Part shown: positions 34,464-45,869 of the stretch, piece by piece
Layout: each line of letters begins with the position of its first letter
How positions within the stretch are numbered: position 1 is the first letter of the stretch
Origin: Scandinavium goeteborgense
GTDB taxonomy: Bacteria > Pseudomonadota > Gammaproteobacteria > Enterobacterales > Enterobacteriaceae
NCBI RefSeq assembly: GCF_003935895.2
Contig: NZ_CP054058.1
Span: forward strand, 1,674,001-1,738,000
Length of the DNA: 64,000 bases
Direction of reading: 5' to 3'
Program-made: the position numbers and the translations under genes
The notes under the pieces: model-generated
Seen by the model: the letters and a program-made list of their open reading frames with translations, nothing else
The model's database searches: none
What the model was told of the DNA's origin: nothing

Positions 34464-35444
34464 ATGTCCGCTGTGACAACCTCCGGCCCACGCCGGAATA
34501 CCTTTAGCGTGGGGCGCATCTGGGATCAGTACGGCATGCTGGTGGTGTTCGCCGTGCTGTTCCTTGCCTGCGCCATTTTTGTGCCGAACTTTGCCAGCTT
34601 CGTGAACATGAAAGGGCTGCTGCTGGCGATTTCGATGTCCGGGATGGTGGCCTGTGGGATGCTGTTCTGCCTGGCATCGGGAGATTTCGACCTGTCGGTC
34701 GCATCGGTGATTGCCTGCGCAGGCGTCACCACCGCCGTGGTTATTAACCTGTCGGAAAGTCTGTGGCTCGGGGTGTTTGCCGGGCTGCTGCTCGGGGCAC
34801 TGAGCGGCCTGGTGAACGGCTTCGTGATTGCGCGTCTGAAAATCAACGCCCTGATCACGACGCTGGCCACCATGCAAATTGTGCGCGGCCTGGCGTATAT
34901 CATTTCTGATGGTAAAGCGGTGGGCATCGAAGACGAGCGCTTCTTTACGCTTGGCTACGCCAACTGGCTGGGCCTGCCTGCGCCCATCTGGCTGACGGTG
35001 GCGTGCCTGATTGTGTTTGGCCTGCTGCTCAATAAAACCACGTTTGGCCGAAATACTCTGGCGATTGGCGGTAATGAAGAAGCAGCGCGGCTGGCCGGTG
35101 TGCCGGTGGTGCGCACCAAAATCATCATTTTTGTACTTTCCGGATTAGTCTCAGCGGCGGCGGGAATCATCCTCGCTTCACGTATGACCAGCGGACAGCC
35201 GATGACCTCGATGGGCTATGAGCTGATTGTTATCTCGGCCTGCGTGCTCGGCGGCGTATCTTTGAAAGGGGGGATTGGCAAGATTTCCTACGTTGTAGCG
35301 GGGATTTTAATCCTGGGAACAGTAGAAAATGCCATGAACCTGTTAAACATTTCTCCGTTCTCGCAATATGTGGTGCGTGGACTGATTTTACTGGCGGCGG
35401 TCATCTTCGACCGTTACAAGCAAAAAGCGAAACGGGCAGTCTGA
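34464..35444 (+). CDS. araH: L-arabinose ABC transporter permease
   Basis: This is the inner-membrane channel of the AraFGH system. The start at 34464 (MSAVTTSGPRRNTFSVG) follows AAGGAG and gives 326 residues with 8-10 hydrophobic segments. Typical permease motifs are GDFDLSVASVIACAGV and NEEAARLAGVPVVRTKI. It is the last gene of the operon. Confidence 0.95.
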   Translation: MSAVTTSGPRRNTFSVGRIWDQYGMLVVFAVLFLACAIFVPNFASFVNMKGLLLAISMSGMVACGMLFCLASGDFDLSVASVIACAGVTTAVVINLSESLWLGVFAGLLLGALSGLVNGFVIARLKINALITTLATMQIVRGLAYIISDGKAVGIEDERFFTLGYANWLGLPAPIWLTVACLIVFGLLLNKTTFGRNTLAIGGNEEAARLAGVPVVRTKIIIFVLSGLVSAAAGIILASRMTSGQPMTSMGYELIVISACVLGGVSLKGGIGKISYVVAGILILGTVENAMNLLNISPFSQYVVRGLILLAAVIFDRYKQKAKRAV

Positions 35445-35560
35445 TTTCTCTCCAACTTTTAAGTGTAAGATCTCATCGCGCCAGGGGGTAATTTCCCTGG
35501 CGTTTTCATTCGAAAATGGCGAGCCTGGTCACACTGCCTATACTTACACTGCTAATGTTT

Positions 35561-37907
<2,347 letters not shown>

Positions 37908-37934
37908 TAGATAACCGCCGTGAAAATAGCAGAA

Positions 37935-37965
37935 AGCCCGGTGTGAAAACCGGGCTATTTTTTTA
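37935..37965. terminator. Bidirectional terminator between otsA and uspC
   Basis: AGCCCGG and CCGGGCT arms with an A-rich loop and a T run, between converging genes. Confidence 0.88.
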
Positions 37966-38391
37966 TTCGTCTTCCAGCGATACCAGTAGCACATCGACAC
38001 CGCTGTTTCCTACCACACTTTTCGCGCTACTGGTGGCGCGGGCAAAGAAGCTTTTGTTGTGATTGCCGCAGATAACCAAATCGACCTGCTGCTTTAGGCA
38101 AAAATCTTTGATGTGTTCACTTAATTCACCGCAGGCAATGTTGGCATTGGCAATCGGGTAGTCGGCCCGGGCTGTCAGTTCGTCGAGAAACTGTCGGGTT
38201 TCTTCCTGCATCAGCTCGCGCAGGTTTTCGAGCATCGGCGCTGCGAACTGGTTATACATTTCCGGATCGGTTGCCGAGGTAATGAGGCTGATACGCGCAT
38301 TGACCGGCCGCGCAATCGAGACCGCTTTACTGACCAGCTTATGACTTTCCGGTGTCGGTGCGACAGCAACTAACAAGTGAGTGTAGGTCAT
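37963..38391 (-). CDS. uspC: Universal stress protein UspC
   Basis: The 142-residue Usp-fold protein begins MTYTHLLVAVAPTPESHKLV, and its C-terminal region has the motif CGNHNKSFFARATSSAKSV. In E. coli UspC acts in salt and UV stress and affects motility and adhesion. Same position as in K-12, between otsBA and flhDC. Confidence 0.94.
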   Translation of the reverse strand: MTYTHLLVAVAPTPESHKLVSKAVSIARPVNARISLITSATDPEMYNQFAAPMLENLRELMQEETRQFLDELTARADYPIANANIACGELSEHIKDFCLKQQVDLVICGNHNKSFFARATSSAKSVVGNSGVDVLLVSLEDE

Positions 38392-39188
38392 TGTGCCTCC
38401 TTAAATGGGGACGGAAAAACGCCCATTCATTCCTATTACCCTGTTTTGTAAGCCGTCGCAAGGGGCTGCAAAGGCATGAAATGTGAGGGCCCTCTAATAT
38501 TCATTAATTATTCTTATATTAAGAATATCGCTTGACAACAACTTTGAGTGACTTTTTACGCATTTATCTTAAACTTCGAATGTTGATAATATGTCCGTAA
38601 CTCATTTCTAACCATAATTAACAAAATCCTCATAATTTTCATTCGAAATTATAATCAATTTGAAGTTTCATAACTCACTGTTTTTAAATGGTAATAATGA
38701 GTCTACTCCCGGTGGGGTAGAGGACCATTATCCTTTTGTTCAGAGACTTTTCTGATTGGTCTAAAAAAAGAGCAACAGAACGTGTTCATTGGAATTATTC
38801 AGTTATATGGAATAGAAAAATACGCCGACTGGGTGAAATTTACACAAATCACCATTGTAACTGATGGGTTTGCTGCTATGATTCACCCGATTTATGTGAC
38901 ACGTATCACATAATTTTCAAATTTCATGTAAAGCCACGTTGTATGTGTCAGAACTGGCGAGTAGAGTTGCCTCGAATTAGGAAAAATCTTAGTCAATTGT
39001 AAGAAATATTAAAATTGTAGGGTTAACCTGATTAGCATGAGATGACCGTACGATCCGCATGGACGCAGCACCTAAGTCAGCTATGCATTTTTTTGGCCTT
39101 TCTTTTTTTTACCGGGTATTTACCCGGCGACATCACGGGGTGCGGCCTTGCCGCATACAATAATGGTTGGTTATTCGGGATGGGAAAA
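38392..39188 (+). promoter_or_regulatory. flhDC regulatory region and long leader, with CRP site
   Basis: About 800 AT-rich bases without a gene. A perfect CRP palindrome, TGTGA-N6-TCACA, lies at 38895-38910; CRP is known to activate flhDC. A long untranslated leader follows, as in E. coli, where CsrA, small RNAs and several regulators act. A further hairpin (TCTAC...GTAGA, 38702-38720) lies upstream. Many other binding sites are expected here but I cannot place them. Confidence 0.8.
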
Positions 39189-39539
39189 ATGCATACATCC
39201 GAGTTGCTAAAGCATATTTACGACATTAATTTGTCTTATTTATTACTTGCACAGCGTTTGATAAGTCAGGATAAAGCCTCTGCCATGTTCCGTCTCGGAA
39301 TCAACGAAGAGATGGCGACAACTTTGGGCTCTCTGACCCTTCCACAGATGGTGAAATTAGCGGAAACCAACCAGTTGGTTTGTCAGTTCCGCTTTGACAG
39401 CCACCAGACCATCACCCAACTCACGCAAGAGTCACGGGTTGATGATCTGCAACAAATTCATACCGGAATTCTGCTTTCTACTCGCTTACTGAAGGAAGCT
39501 AGCCTTGCAGATGGCTCTGCACGGAAAAAAAGGGCCTGA
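39189..39539 (+). CDS. flhD: Flagellar master regulator FlhD
   Basis: It acts with FlhC as FlhD4C2 to activate class II flagellar promoters through sigma-70. The start [20 protein letters not shown] gives 116 residues as in E. coli; an ATG three codons earlier is possible. The helix-turn-helix-like core [20 protein letters not shown] is conserved. An open upstream frame is leader sequence, not coding. flhC follows two bases after. Confidence 0.96.
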   Translation: MHTSELLKHIYDINLSYLLLAQRLISQDKASAMFRLGINEEMATTLGSLTLPQMVKLAETNQLVCQFRFDSHQTITQLTQESRVDDLQQIHTGILLSTRLLKEASLADGSARKKRA

Positions 39540-39541
39540 CC

Positions 39542-40120
39542 ATGAGTGAAAAAAGCATTGTTCAGGAAGCCCGCGACATACAACTGGCAATGGAACTGAT
39601 TACGCTGGGAGCTCGTTTGCAGATGCTCGAAAGCGAAACACAGCTGAGTCGCGGTCGCCTCATTAAGTTGTACAAAGAGCTGCGCGGTAGTCCGCCGCCG
39701 AAAGGCATGCTGCCGTTCTCTACCGACTGGTTTATGACCTGGGAACAGAACATCCATTCATCGATGTTCTGTAATGCCTGGCAGTATTTACTTAAAACCG
39801 GTCTGTGCAACGGCGTTGATGCGGTCATCAGGGCTTACCGCCTGTATCTCGAGCAGTGTCCGCAGCAGGAAAGTGGGCCAATTTTGGCGCTGACCCGTGC
39901 GTGGACCCTGGTACGTTTTGTTGAGAGCGGTATGCTTGAGCTCAGCGGCTGCTATAGCTGCGGCGGCAATTTTATCACCCATGCTCACCAACCCGTGGGG
40001 AGCTTTGTGTGCAGTCTCTGCCAGCCGCCGTCACGTGCAGTAAAAAGACGTAAACTTTCCGGCGTTCCTGCCGATATAACACCTCAACTGCTGGATGAAC
40101 AGATAGAGCAAGCTGTTTAA
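39542..40120 (+). CDS. flhC: Flagellar master regulator FlhC
   Basis: This is the DNA-binding partner of FlhD. The 192 residues include the zinc site [19 protein letters not shown] followed by VCSLC (four Cys). Its 3' end carries a sigma-28 promoter for the next operon. An efficient terminator follows. Confidence 0.97.
   Translation: MSEKSIVQEARDIQLAMELITLGARLQMLESETQLSRGRLIKLYKELRGSPPPKGMLPFSTDWFMTWEQNIHSSMFCNAWQYLLKTGLCNGVDAVIRAYRLYLEQCPQQESGPILALTRAWTLVRFVESGMLELSGCYSCGGNFITHAHQPVGSFVCSLCQPPSRAVKRRKLSGVPADITPQLLDEQIEQAV
40051..40077 (+). promoter_or_regulatory. Sigma-28 (FliA) promoter of motAB-cheAW inside flhC
   Basis: TAAACTTT (40051-40058), 11 bases, GCCGATAT (40070-40077) fits the sigma-28 consensus TAAAGTTT-N11-GCCGATAA at 14 of 16 positions. 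It is in the flhC coding end, as in E. coli. Confidence 0.88.
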
Positions 40121-40180
40121 CCGACGATCAGGTGTGGCAAAACACTCCAGCAGCGGACGCAGGTCCGCTGCTTTTTTTTT
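40085..40180 (+). ncRNA. motR: Probable MotR-type small RNA ending at an intrinsic terminator
   Basis: A transcript from the sigma-28 promoter would start near 40085 and meet AGCAGCGGAC / GTCCGCTGCT (40149-40172) followed by nine T. This would release an RNA of about 95 bases upstream of motA. In E. coli the sRNA MotR comes from this place. The 5' end is estimated from the promoter, not measured. The same hairpin also ends flhDC mRNA. Confidence 0.55.
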
Positions 40181-40245
40181 GCCGCCGTTTCGGTGACATG
40201 CTCATCCGTTCATCCCGGGCTTATCAATAGCGGAAGGATGATGTC

Positions 40246-41136
40246 GTGCTTATCTTATTAGGTTACCTGGTTGTTCTTGGTACAGTTTTCGGCGGGTATG
40301 CGTTCACCGGCGGACACCTTGGGGCACTCTATCAGCCTGCTGAACTGATTATTATTGGCGGCGCGGGCATAGGGGCATTTATCGTTGGCAACAATGGTAA
40401 GGCCATCAAGGGAACGCTGAGGGCGCTGCCATTACTGTTTCGTCGTTCGAAGTACACCAAAAGTATGTACATGGATCTGCTGGCGCTGCTGTACCGGCTA
40501 ATGGCTAAGTCACGCCAGCAGGGCATGTTCTCGCTCGAACGTGATATTGAAAACCCGACCGAAAGCGAAATCTTTGCCAGCTACCCGCGCATTCTGGCGG
40601 ACAAAATCATGCTGGAATTCATCGTCGATTATCTGCGTCTCATCATCAGCGGCAACATGAACACCTTCGAAATTGAAGCGCTGATGGACGAAGAAATTGA
40701 AACCCACGAAAGCGAATCCGAAGTCCCGGCCAACAGCCTCGCGCTGGTGGGCGATTCACTGCCTGCGTTCGGGATCGTGGCGGCGGTGATGGGCGTGGTT
40801 CACGCGCTCGGCTCGGCGGACCGTCCGGCGGCGGAGCTCGGGGCGATGATTGCCCACGCGATGGTCGGTACTTTCCTCGGTATTTTGCTGGCCTACGGAT
40901 TCATTTCCCCGCTGGCCACGGTGCTGCGTCAGAAAAGTGCGGAAACCACCAAGATGATGCAGTGCGTAAAAATCACGCTGCTGTCGAACCTCAACGGCTA
41001 CGCCCCGCCAATTGCGGTGGAGTTTGGTCGTAAGACGCTGTACTCCAGCGAACGTCCATCGTTCATTGAGCTGGAAGAGCACGTTCGTGCGGTGCGCAAT
41101 CCAACGGCACAACAGACGACCACCGAGGACGCATGA
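40246..41136 (+). CDS. motA: Flagellar stator protein MotA
   Basis: It is the proton-channel stator subunit. The GTG start and 296 residues match E. coli. Four membrane segments (residues 2-22, 34-52, 170-190, 203-223) flank the cytoplasmic loop with [20 protein letters not shown], whose charged residues contact FliG. It overlaps motB by four bases. Confidence 0.97.
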   Translation: MLILLGYLVVLGTVFGGYAFTGGHLGALYQPAELIIIGGAGIGAFIVGNNGKAIKGTLRALPLLFRRSKYTKSMYMDLLALLYRLMAKSRQQGMFSLERDIENPTESEIFASYPRILADKIMLEFIVDYLRLIISGNMNTFEIEALMDEEIETHESESEVPANSLALVGDSLPAFGIVAAVMGVVHALGSADRPAAELGAMIAHAMVGTFLGILLAYGFISPLATVLRQKSAETTKMMQCVKITLLSNLNGYAPPIAVEFGRKTLYSSERPSFIELEEHVRAVRNPTAQQTTTEDA

Positions 41137-42062
41137 AAAATCAGGCCCACCCAATCGTCATCGTTAAGCGACGTAAGCATAAAAACCACAGCAGCGCCGG
41201 ACACGGCTCGTGGAAGATTGCTTACGCCGACTTTATGACCGCGATGATGGCCTTCTTTCTGGTGATGTGGCTCATCTCTATTTCCAGCCCGAAAGAGCTG
41301 ATTCAGATTGCCGAGTACTTCCGCACGCCACTGGCCACCGCGGTCACCGGCGGGCCGCGTATTTCAAACAGCGACAGCCCCATTCCCGGCGGCGGGGACG
41401 ATTACACCCAGCAGCAGGGCGAAGTGAAAAAAGAGCCGAACATCGATGAGCTGAAAAAGCGCATGGAGCAGAACCGGCTGAAGAAAGTTCGCGGCGAACT
41501 GGATCAGCTGATTGAGTCTGACCCGAAACTACGCGCGCTGCGCCAGTATCTGAAAATCGATTTAGTGCAGGAAGGGCTGCGCATTCAGATTATCGACAGC
41601 CAGAACCGCCCGATGTTTAAAACCGGCAGCGCGGACGTCGAATCATACATGCGCGATATCCTGCGTGCGATTGCCCCGGTGCTGAACGAAGTACCCAACA
41701 AAATCAGTCTTTCAGGCCACACCGACGATTACCCGTACGCCAACGGCGATCGCGGATACAGCAACTGGGAACTCTCTGCCGATCGCGCCAACGCCTCGCG
41801 CCGGGAGCTGGTGGCCGGTGGTCTGGACGACGGCAAAGTGCTGCGCGTTATCGGCATGGCCAACACCATGAAGTTAAAGCCGCACGGCGGTGATGACGCT
41901 ATCAACCGCCGCATCAGTTTACTGGTGCTGAACACTCAGACTGAGCAGGCCATTCTTCATGAAAACGCCGCCAGCCAGAACGAACCGTTAAGCGTATTAC
42001 AGCAACCGGCGGCGCTGCCTCCGGCGGCCAGTCCCACAGCGCCACAATCCTTCCAGAGGTGA
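41133..42062 (+). CDS. motB: Flagellar stator protein MotB
   Basis: This is the peptidoglycan-anchored stator subunit. The 309 residues have one membrane segment with the proton-binding Asp33 in [18 protein letters not shown], a plug region, and a C-terminal OmpA-type domain ([35 protein letters not shown]). The C-terminal tail is Pro/Ala-rich. Confidence 0.97.
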   Translation: MKNQAHPIVIVKRRKHKNHSSAGHGSWKIAYADFMTAMMAFFLVMWLISISSPKELIQIAEYFRTPLATAVTGGPRISNSDSPIPGGGDDYTQQQGEVKKEPNIDELKKRMEQNRLKKVRGELDQLIESDPKLRALRQYLKIDLVQEGLRIQIIDSQNRPMFKTGSADVESYMRDILRAIAPVLNEVPNKISLSGHTDDYPYANGDRGYSNWELSADRANASRRELVAGGLDDGKVLRVIGMANTMKLKPHGGDDAINRRISLLVLNTQTEQAILHENAASQNEPLSVLQQPAALPPAASPTAPQSFQR

Positions 42063-42066
42063 TAGC

Positions 42067-44106
42067 GTGAGCATGGATATCAGCGATTTTTATCAGACAT
42101 TTTTTGATGAAGCCGACGAATTGTTGGCGGATATGGAGCAGCACCTGCTGGATCTCGTTCCAGAAGCCCCGGACTCAGAGCAACTGAACGCCATTTTTCG
42201 TGCGGCGCACTCGATAAAGGGCGGCGCGGGCACCTTCGGTTTTAGCGTTTTGCAGGAAACCACGCACCTGATGGAAAACCTGCTGGACGACGCACGGCGC
42301 GGTGAGATGCAGCTCAATACCGACATTATCAACCTGTTTTTGGAAACGAAAGACATTATGCAGGAACAGCTCGATGCCTATAAAAGCTCGCAGGAGCCGG
42401 ACGCTGCCAGCTTTGAATACATCTGTCACGCTCTGCGCCAACTGGCCTTAGAAGCAAAAGGTGAGGCGGTACCTCCGGCGGCGGGCGCAAAACTGACCGT
42501 GGTCGACAGCGAAGATGGCGAAAGCGAGGTGGCGATTGCCCCAGAGCACAGCGCGGGTCAAACCCGTATCGTGCTGTCGCGTCTGAAAGCCGGTGAGCCG
42601 GAGATGTTGCAGGAAGAACTCAGCAATCTCGCGCAGATTAGCCACGTGGTGAAAACTGCTGATTCCCTCAGCGCCAACCTCGATGGTGCGGTTTCGCAGG
42701 ACGACATCGTGGCGGTGCTGTGCTTCGTGATTGAAGCCGATCAGATTGCCTTTGAAACCGCGACGACAACCGCGGTGACCGAAACGGCGGCGGTTGCGGA
42801 AGTGGACGCCCCCGCGGTCGCGGTGCCTGCGGCGGTCAACGCGCCAGTACTCAAAGCCGTGCCGAAAGAGACGGCGGCTCCCCCGCGTGTTGAGCGTGAA
42901 AAACCGGCGAAAGCCAGTGAATCTACCAGTATCCGCGTGGCGGTTGAGAAGGTCGATCAGCTGATTAACCTGGTCGGCGAACTGGTGATCACCCAGTCGA
43001 TGCTGGCCCAGCGTTCTAACGAACTGGACCCGGTTGAGCACGGCGATTTGATTACCAGCATGGGTCAGCTGGAGCGTAACGCGCGCGACCTGCAAGAATC
43101 GGTGATGTCGATTCGTATGATGCCGATGGAATACGTTTTCAGCCGCTTCCCGCGCCTGGTGCGTGACCTGGCGGGCAAACTGAATAAGCAGGTGGAACTG
43201 ACCCTGATGGGCAGCTCCACCGAACTGGATAAAAGTTTGATCGAACGCATTATCGACCCGTTGACGCACCTGGTGCGTAACAGTCTCGATCATGGCATCG
43301 AATCGCCAGAAAACCGCATGGCGGCGGGGAAATCTGCGGTCGGCAACCTGATTCTCTCGGCGGAGCACCAGGGCGGAAACATCTGCATCGAAGTCACCGA
43401 TGACGGCGCTGGCCTGAACCGCGAACGTATTCTGGCGAAGGCGATGTCGCAGGGTATGGCGGTCAGCGAAAACATGACTGACGAAGACGTCGGAATGCTG
43501 ATTTTCGCGCCGGGCTTCTCAACCGCCGAGCAGGTAACTGATGTCTCCGGACGCGGTGTCGGCATGGACGTGGTGAAACGGAACATCCAGGAGATGGGCG
43601 GCCACGTTGAGATCAAATCGAAGCAGGGCGCGGGCACCACGATCCGCATTCTGCTGCCGCTGACGCTGGCTATTCTCGACGGAATGTCAGTGAAAGTGAG
43701 CGGTGAGGTCTTCATTCTGCCGCTGAATGCGGTGATGGAATCCTTACAGCCGCGTGATGAAGATTTGCATCCGCTGGCGGGCGGCGAGCGCGTGCTGGAA
43801 GTGCGCGGCGAATACCTGCCGCTGGTAGAACTGTGGAAAGTTTTCGATGTTCAGGGGGCCAAAACCGAAGCCACTCAGGGCATCGTAGTTATCCTGCAAA
43901 GCGCAGGCCGCCGCTATGCGCTGTTGGTGGATCAGCTGATCGGCCAGCACCAGGTGGTGGTGAAAAATCTGGAAAGCAACTACCGCAAAGTGCCGGGCAT
44001 TTCAGCCGCCACCATCCTCGGGGATGGCAGCGTGGCGCTGATTGTCGATGTTCAGGCTTTGCAGGGTTTGAATCGTGAGCAACGTGTGGCGTACACCGCC
44101 GCCTGA
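42067..44106 (+). CDS. cheA: Chemotaxis histidine kinase CheA
   Basis: The GTG start gives 679 residues, about 25 longer than E. coli CheA, because of an Ala/Val/Pro-rich linker near residues 230-285. The phospho-accepting His lies in AAHSIKGGAGTFGF. The P4 kinase boxes are LVRNSLDHGIE (N), VTDDGAGLNRERI (G1) and DVSGRGVGMDVVKRN (G2). The P5 domain follows. An internal ATG at 42358 corresponds to the start of CheA-short. motB ends four bases upstream. Confidence 0.97.
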   Translation: MSMDISDFYQTFFDEADELLADMEQHLLDLVPEAPDSEQLNAIFRAAHSIKGGAGTFGFSVLQETTHLMENLLDDARRGEMQLNTDIINLFLETKDIMQEQLDAYKSSQEPDAASFEYICHALRQLALEAKGEAVPPAAGAKLTVVDSEDGESEVAIAPEHSAGQTRIVLSRLKAGEPEMLQEELSNLAQISHVVKTADSLSANLDGAVSQDDIVAVLCFVIEADQIAFETATTTAVTETAAVAEVDAPAVAVPAAVNAPVLKAVPKETAAPPRVEREKPAKASESTSIRVAVEKVDQLINLVGELVITQSMLAQRSNELDPVEHGDLITSMGQLERNARDLQESVMSIRMMPMEYVFSRFPRLVRDLAGKLNKQVELTLMGSSTELDKSLIERIIDPLTHLVRNSLDHGIESPENRMAAGKSAVGNLILSAEHQGGNICIEVTDDGAGLNRERILAKAMSQGMAVSENMTDEDVGMLIFAPGFSTAEQVTDVSGRGVGMDVVKRNIQEMGGHVEIKSKQGAGTTIRILLPLTLAILDGMSVKVSGEVFILPLNAVMESLQPRDEDLHPLAGGERVLEVRGEYLPLVELWKVFDVQGAKTEATQGIVVILQSAGRRYALLVDQLIGQHQVVVKNLESNYRKVPGISAATILGDGSVALIVDVQALQGLNREQRVAYTAA

Positions 44107-44127
44107 TGGCAAGAAGAAGGGAAAAAA

Positions 44128-44631
44128 ATGACCGGTATGACGAATGTAGCAAAACTGGCGGGCGAACCCTCGGGCCAGGAGTTCCTGGTCTTCACGTTGG
44201 GGAATGAAGAGTACGGGATTGATATCCTGAAGGTGCAGGAAATTCGCGGCTACGATCAGGTAACGCGCATTGCCAACACCCCGTCGTTCATCAAAGGCGT
44301 GACCAACCTGCGCGGTGTGATTGTGCCGATCGTCGACCTGCGCGTGAAGTTCAGCCAGGAAGATGTGGAATACAACGACAACACGGTGGTGATTGTCCTG
44401 AATCTCAGCCAGCGCGTGGTAGGGATTGTGGTCGACGGCGTCTCCGACGTGCTGTCGCTGGCGTCGGACCAGATTCGCCCGGCACCGGAATTCGCTGTCA
44501 CGCTGTCGACCGAATATCTCACCGGTCTCGGCGCGCTCGATGAACGGATGCTCATTCTGGTGAATATCGAAAAGCTGCTCAACAGCGAAGAAATGTCCCT
44601 GCTCGACAGCGCTGCCATCAGCGCCGCGTAA
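44128..44631 (+). CDS. cheW: Chemotaxis coupling protein CheW
   Basis: It links receptors to CheA. The 167-residue protein equals E. coli in length and almost in sequence ([36 protein letters not shown]). In K-12 tar follows it directly. Here almost 10 kb intervenes. Confidence 0.97.
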   Translation: MTGMTNVAKLAGEPSGQEFLVFTLGNEEYGIDILKVQEIRGYDQVTRIANTPSFIKGVTNLRGVIVPIVDLRVKFSQEDVEYNDNTVVIVLNLSQRVVGIVVDGVSDVLSLASDQIRPAPEFAVTLSTEYLTGLGALDERMLILVNIEKLLNSEEMSLLDSAAISAA

Positions 44632-44640
44632 TGATTGAGC

Positions 44641-44669
44641 GGAGACTCTGTTATTAAAGATGAGTCTCC
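44641..44669. repeat. Inverted repeat at the left border of the cheW-tar insertion
   Basis: GGAGACTC (44641-44648) and GAGTCTCC (44662-44669) with a 13-base loop, ten bases after the cheW stop. There is no T run on the plus strand. It may end the cheW transcript or mark the insertion border. Confidence 0.6.
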
Positions 44670-44704
44670 GTTCAAGAATACTAAAATATTAAGTATTACA
44701 GGCC

Positions 44705-45799
44705 CTAATGATATCGTAAGGTACGTGTCAGTCTATCCCAGATATAGATCATTTCTGTTTGATTATATTTAGATAATTTATCTCTATTGTTATATGCAAT
44801 AGACATTAAAGGTGATTCTATTCCCGCATTAGCTTCGTTAGCATAAAGGGTGAAGTCGAATAAAGGAAAGCTGCTTTTTATAGAATTGCTTTCTTGCATC
44901 CTTGTGATAAGCCATTCCTGAGTGCGTATTGAGTTACGAATAGCTTCATCCCTTTTTATAGTTCGATAGTGAGCGCTATCTATTGCTTCGTTAATTTCTG
45001 AACTTCGGTTCAATAATATATCATTTGAACCTTTTATAGTATTGTCAGTGTCAAGCGCGAAAATAAAATCATCATTTTCGTAGCTGAACGACACTTTCTC
45101 TGAATGCTTCAGTCCATCATCCCGAACAAACCCATTAGGAATACAGAGACCTTTCCCAACAGGGACTTCTTCATCCTGGCGGCCACTGAGCCTTGATATC
45201 AGAGACTGCAATGCTGTCATTTTGGCGGGTTTTTCATTTGTTTGTGTTTCAGTAAAACCAGCGGCCAGATAGGTTTTTTTTCTCTCTGCATATTTTGCAG
45301 CGGACAGGTCTAAAATTTTAGTAGTGATAGCAAACGTTATCCCATCCACATATACATACGCTTCAAGCATTCTTGATAAATCGTCTTCATTCGAAATATT
45401 TCGGTCAAAAATAACACCAGTATTATTCGGCAACTGGATGACCTGCTTGATAAATGGGGCATTTTCGACTGTGTTGCCCGGAGAGGTCTCGGTAGCTCGA
45501 AGTTCTTTCTCTCTGCGTTGTATACGTTGTTCAAAAGGAGGGCGGTACTGAGGTTTGCTTTCTATTTTAAAGTCATCAATAAAAACCATATCTTTGAGTT
45601 TATTGTTAAACGACTCCGGCACGTCAATCAGGTAGCGACCAACGCACTGATGTTTTGTCCGGGAGAATAGAACTTCCATTTCGCGATGCTGCGAGGGCTT
45701 AAGTTCGGCTCTTTCACCCGCAATAGCAAAGGTGCTGCCAGCGATGAGTCCCCACGCGATTAAAAATAACCACTTTGAGACAACTGTCTGATATGACAT
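44705..45799 (-). CDS. Tli4-type immunity protein, copy A
   Basis: The 364-residue protein with a signal peptide (WLFLIAWGLIAGSTFAIAG) is expected in the periplasm, where Tle4 lipases act. The N-terminal Tli4 domain begins CVGRYLIDVPESFNNKLKD. Residues of about 51-232 are identical with copy B apart from one His/Pro at the border. The C-terminal domain (ending IWDRLTRTLRYH) is only moderately similar to copy B. The pair and the neighbouring lipase define an effector/immunity module. Confidence 0.82.
   Translation of the reverse strand: MSYQTVVSKWLFLIAWGLIAGSTFAIAGERAELKPSQHREMEVLFSRTKHQCVGRYLIDVPESFNNKLKDMVFIDDFKIESKPQYRPPFEQRIQRREKELRATETSPGNTVENAPFIKQVIQLPNNTGVIFDRNISNEDDLSRMLEAYVYVDGITFAITTKILDLSAAKYAERKKTYLAAGFTETQTNEKPAKMTALQSLISRLSGRQDEEVPVGKGLCIPNGFVRDDGLKHSEKVSFSYENDDFIFALDTDNTIKGSNDILLNRSSEINEAIDSAHYRTIKRDEAIRNSIRTQEWLITRMQESNSIKSSFPLFDFTLYANEANAGIESPLMSIAYNNRDKLSKYNQTEMIYIWDRLTRTLRYH
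45124..45669 (-). repeat. Near-identical 546-bp block, copy A (partner 46316-46861)
   Basis: The block matches 46316-46861 at a fixed offset of 1192 with about five base differences by eye. Outside both ends the two genes diverge at once. It encodes the N-terminal Tli4 domain. Confidence 0.9.
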
Positions 45800-45869
45800 A
45801 CCAACCTCCCTGTTATTCCCTTCCCTCAGATGATTGAGAGAAGAGTATTAAACGTCTAGTGTATTGGAT

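Noticed and set aside
39042-39188. N-terminal extension of flhD by 49 codons
   Set aside because: The extension lies in the known leader region, and the Met at 39189 reproduces the E. coli protein exactly in length.
42448-43368. Long open frame (306 codons) antisense to cheA
   Set aside because: It is rich in His and Arg, matches no family I know, lies fully opposite well-conserved cheA codons, and is the usual by-product of GC-rich third positions.
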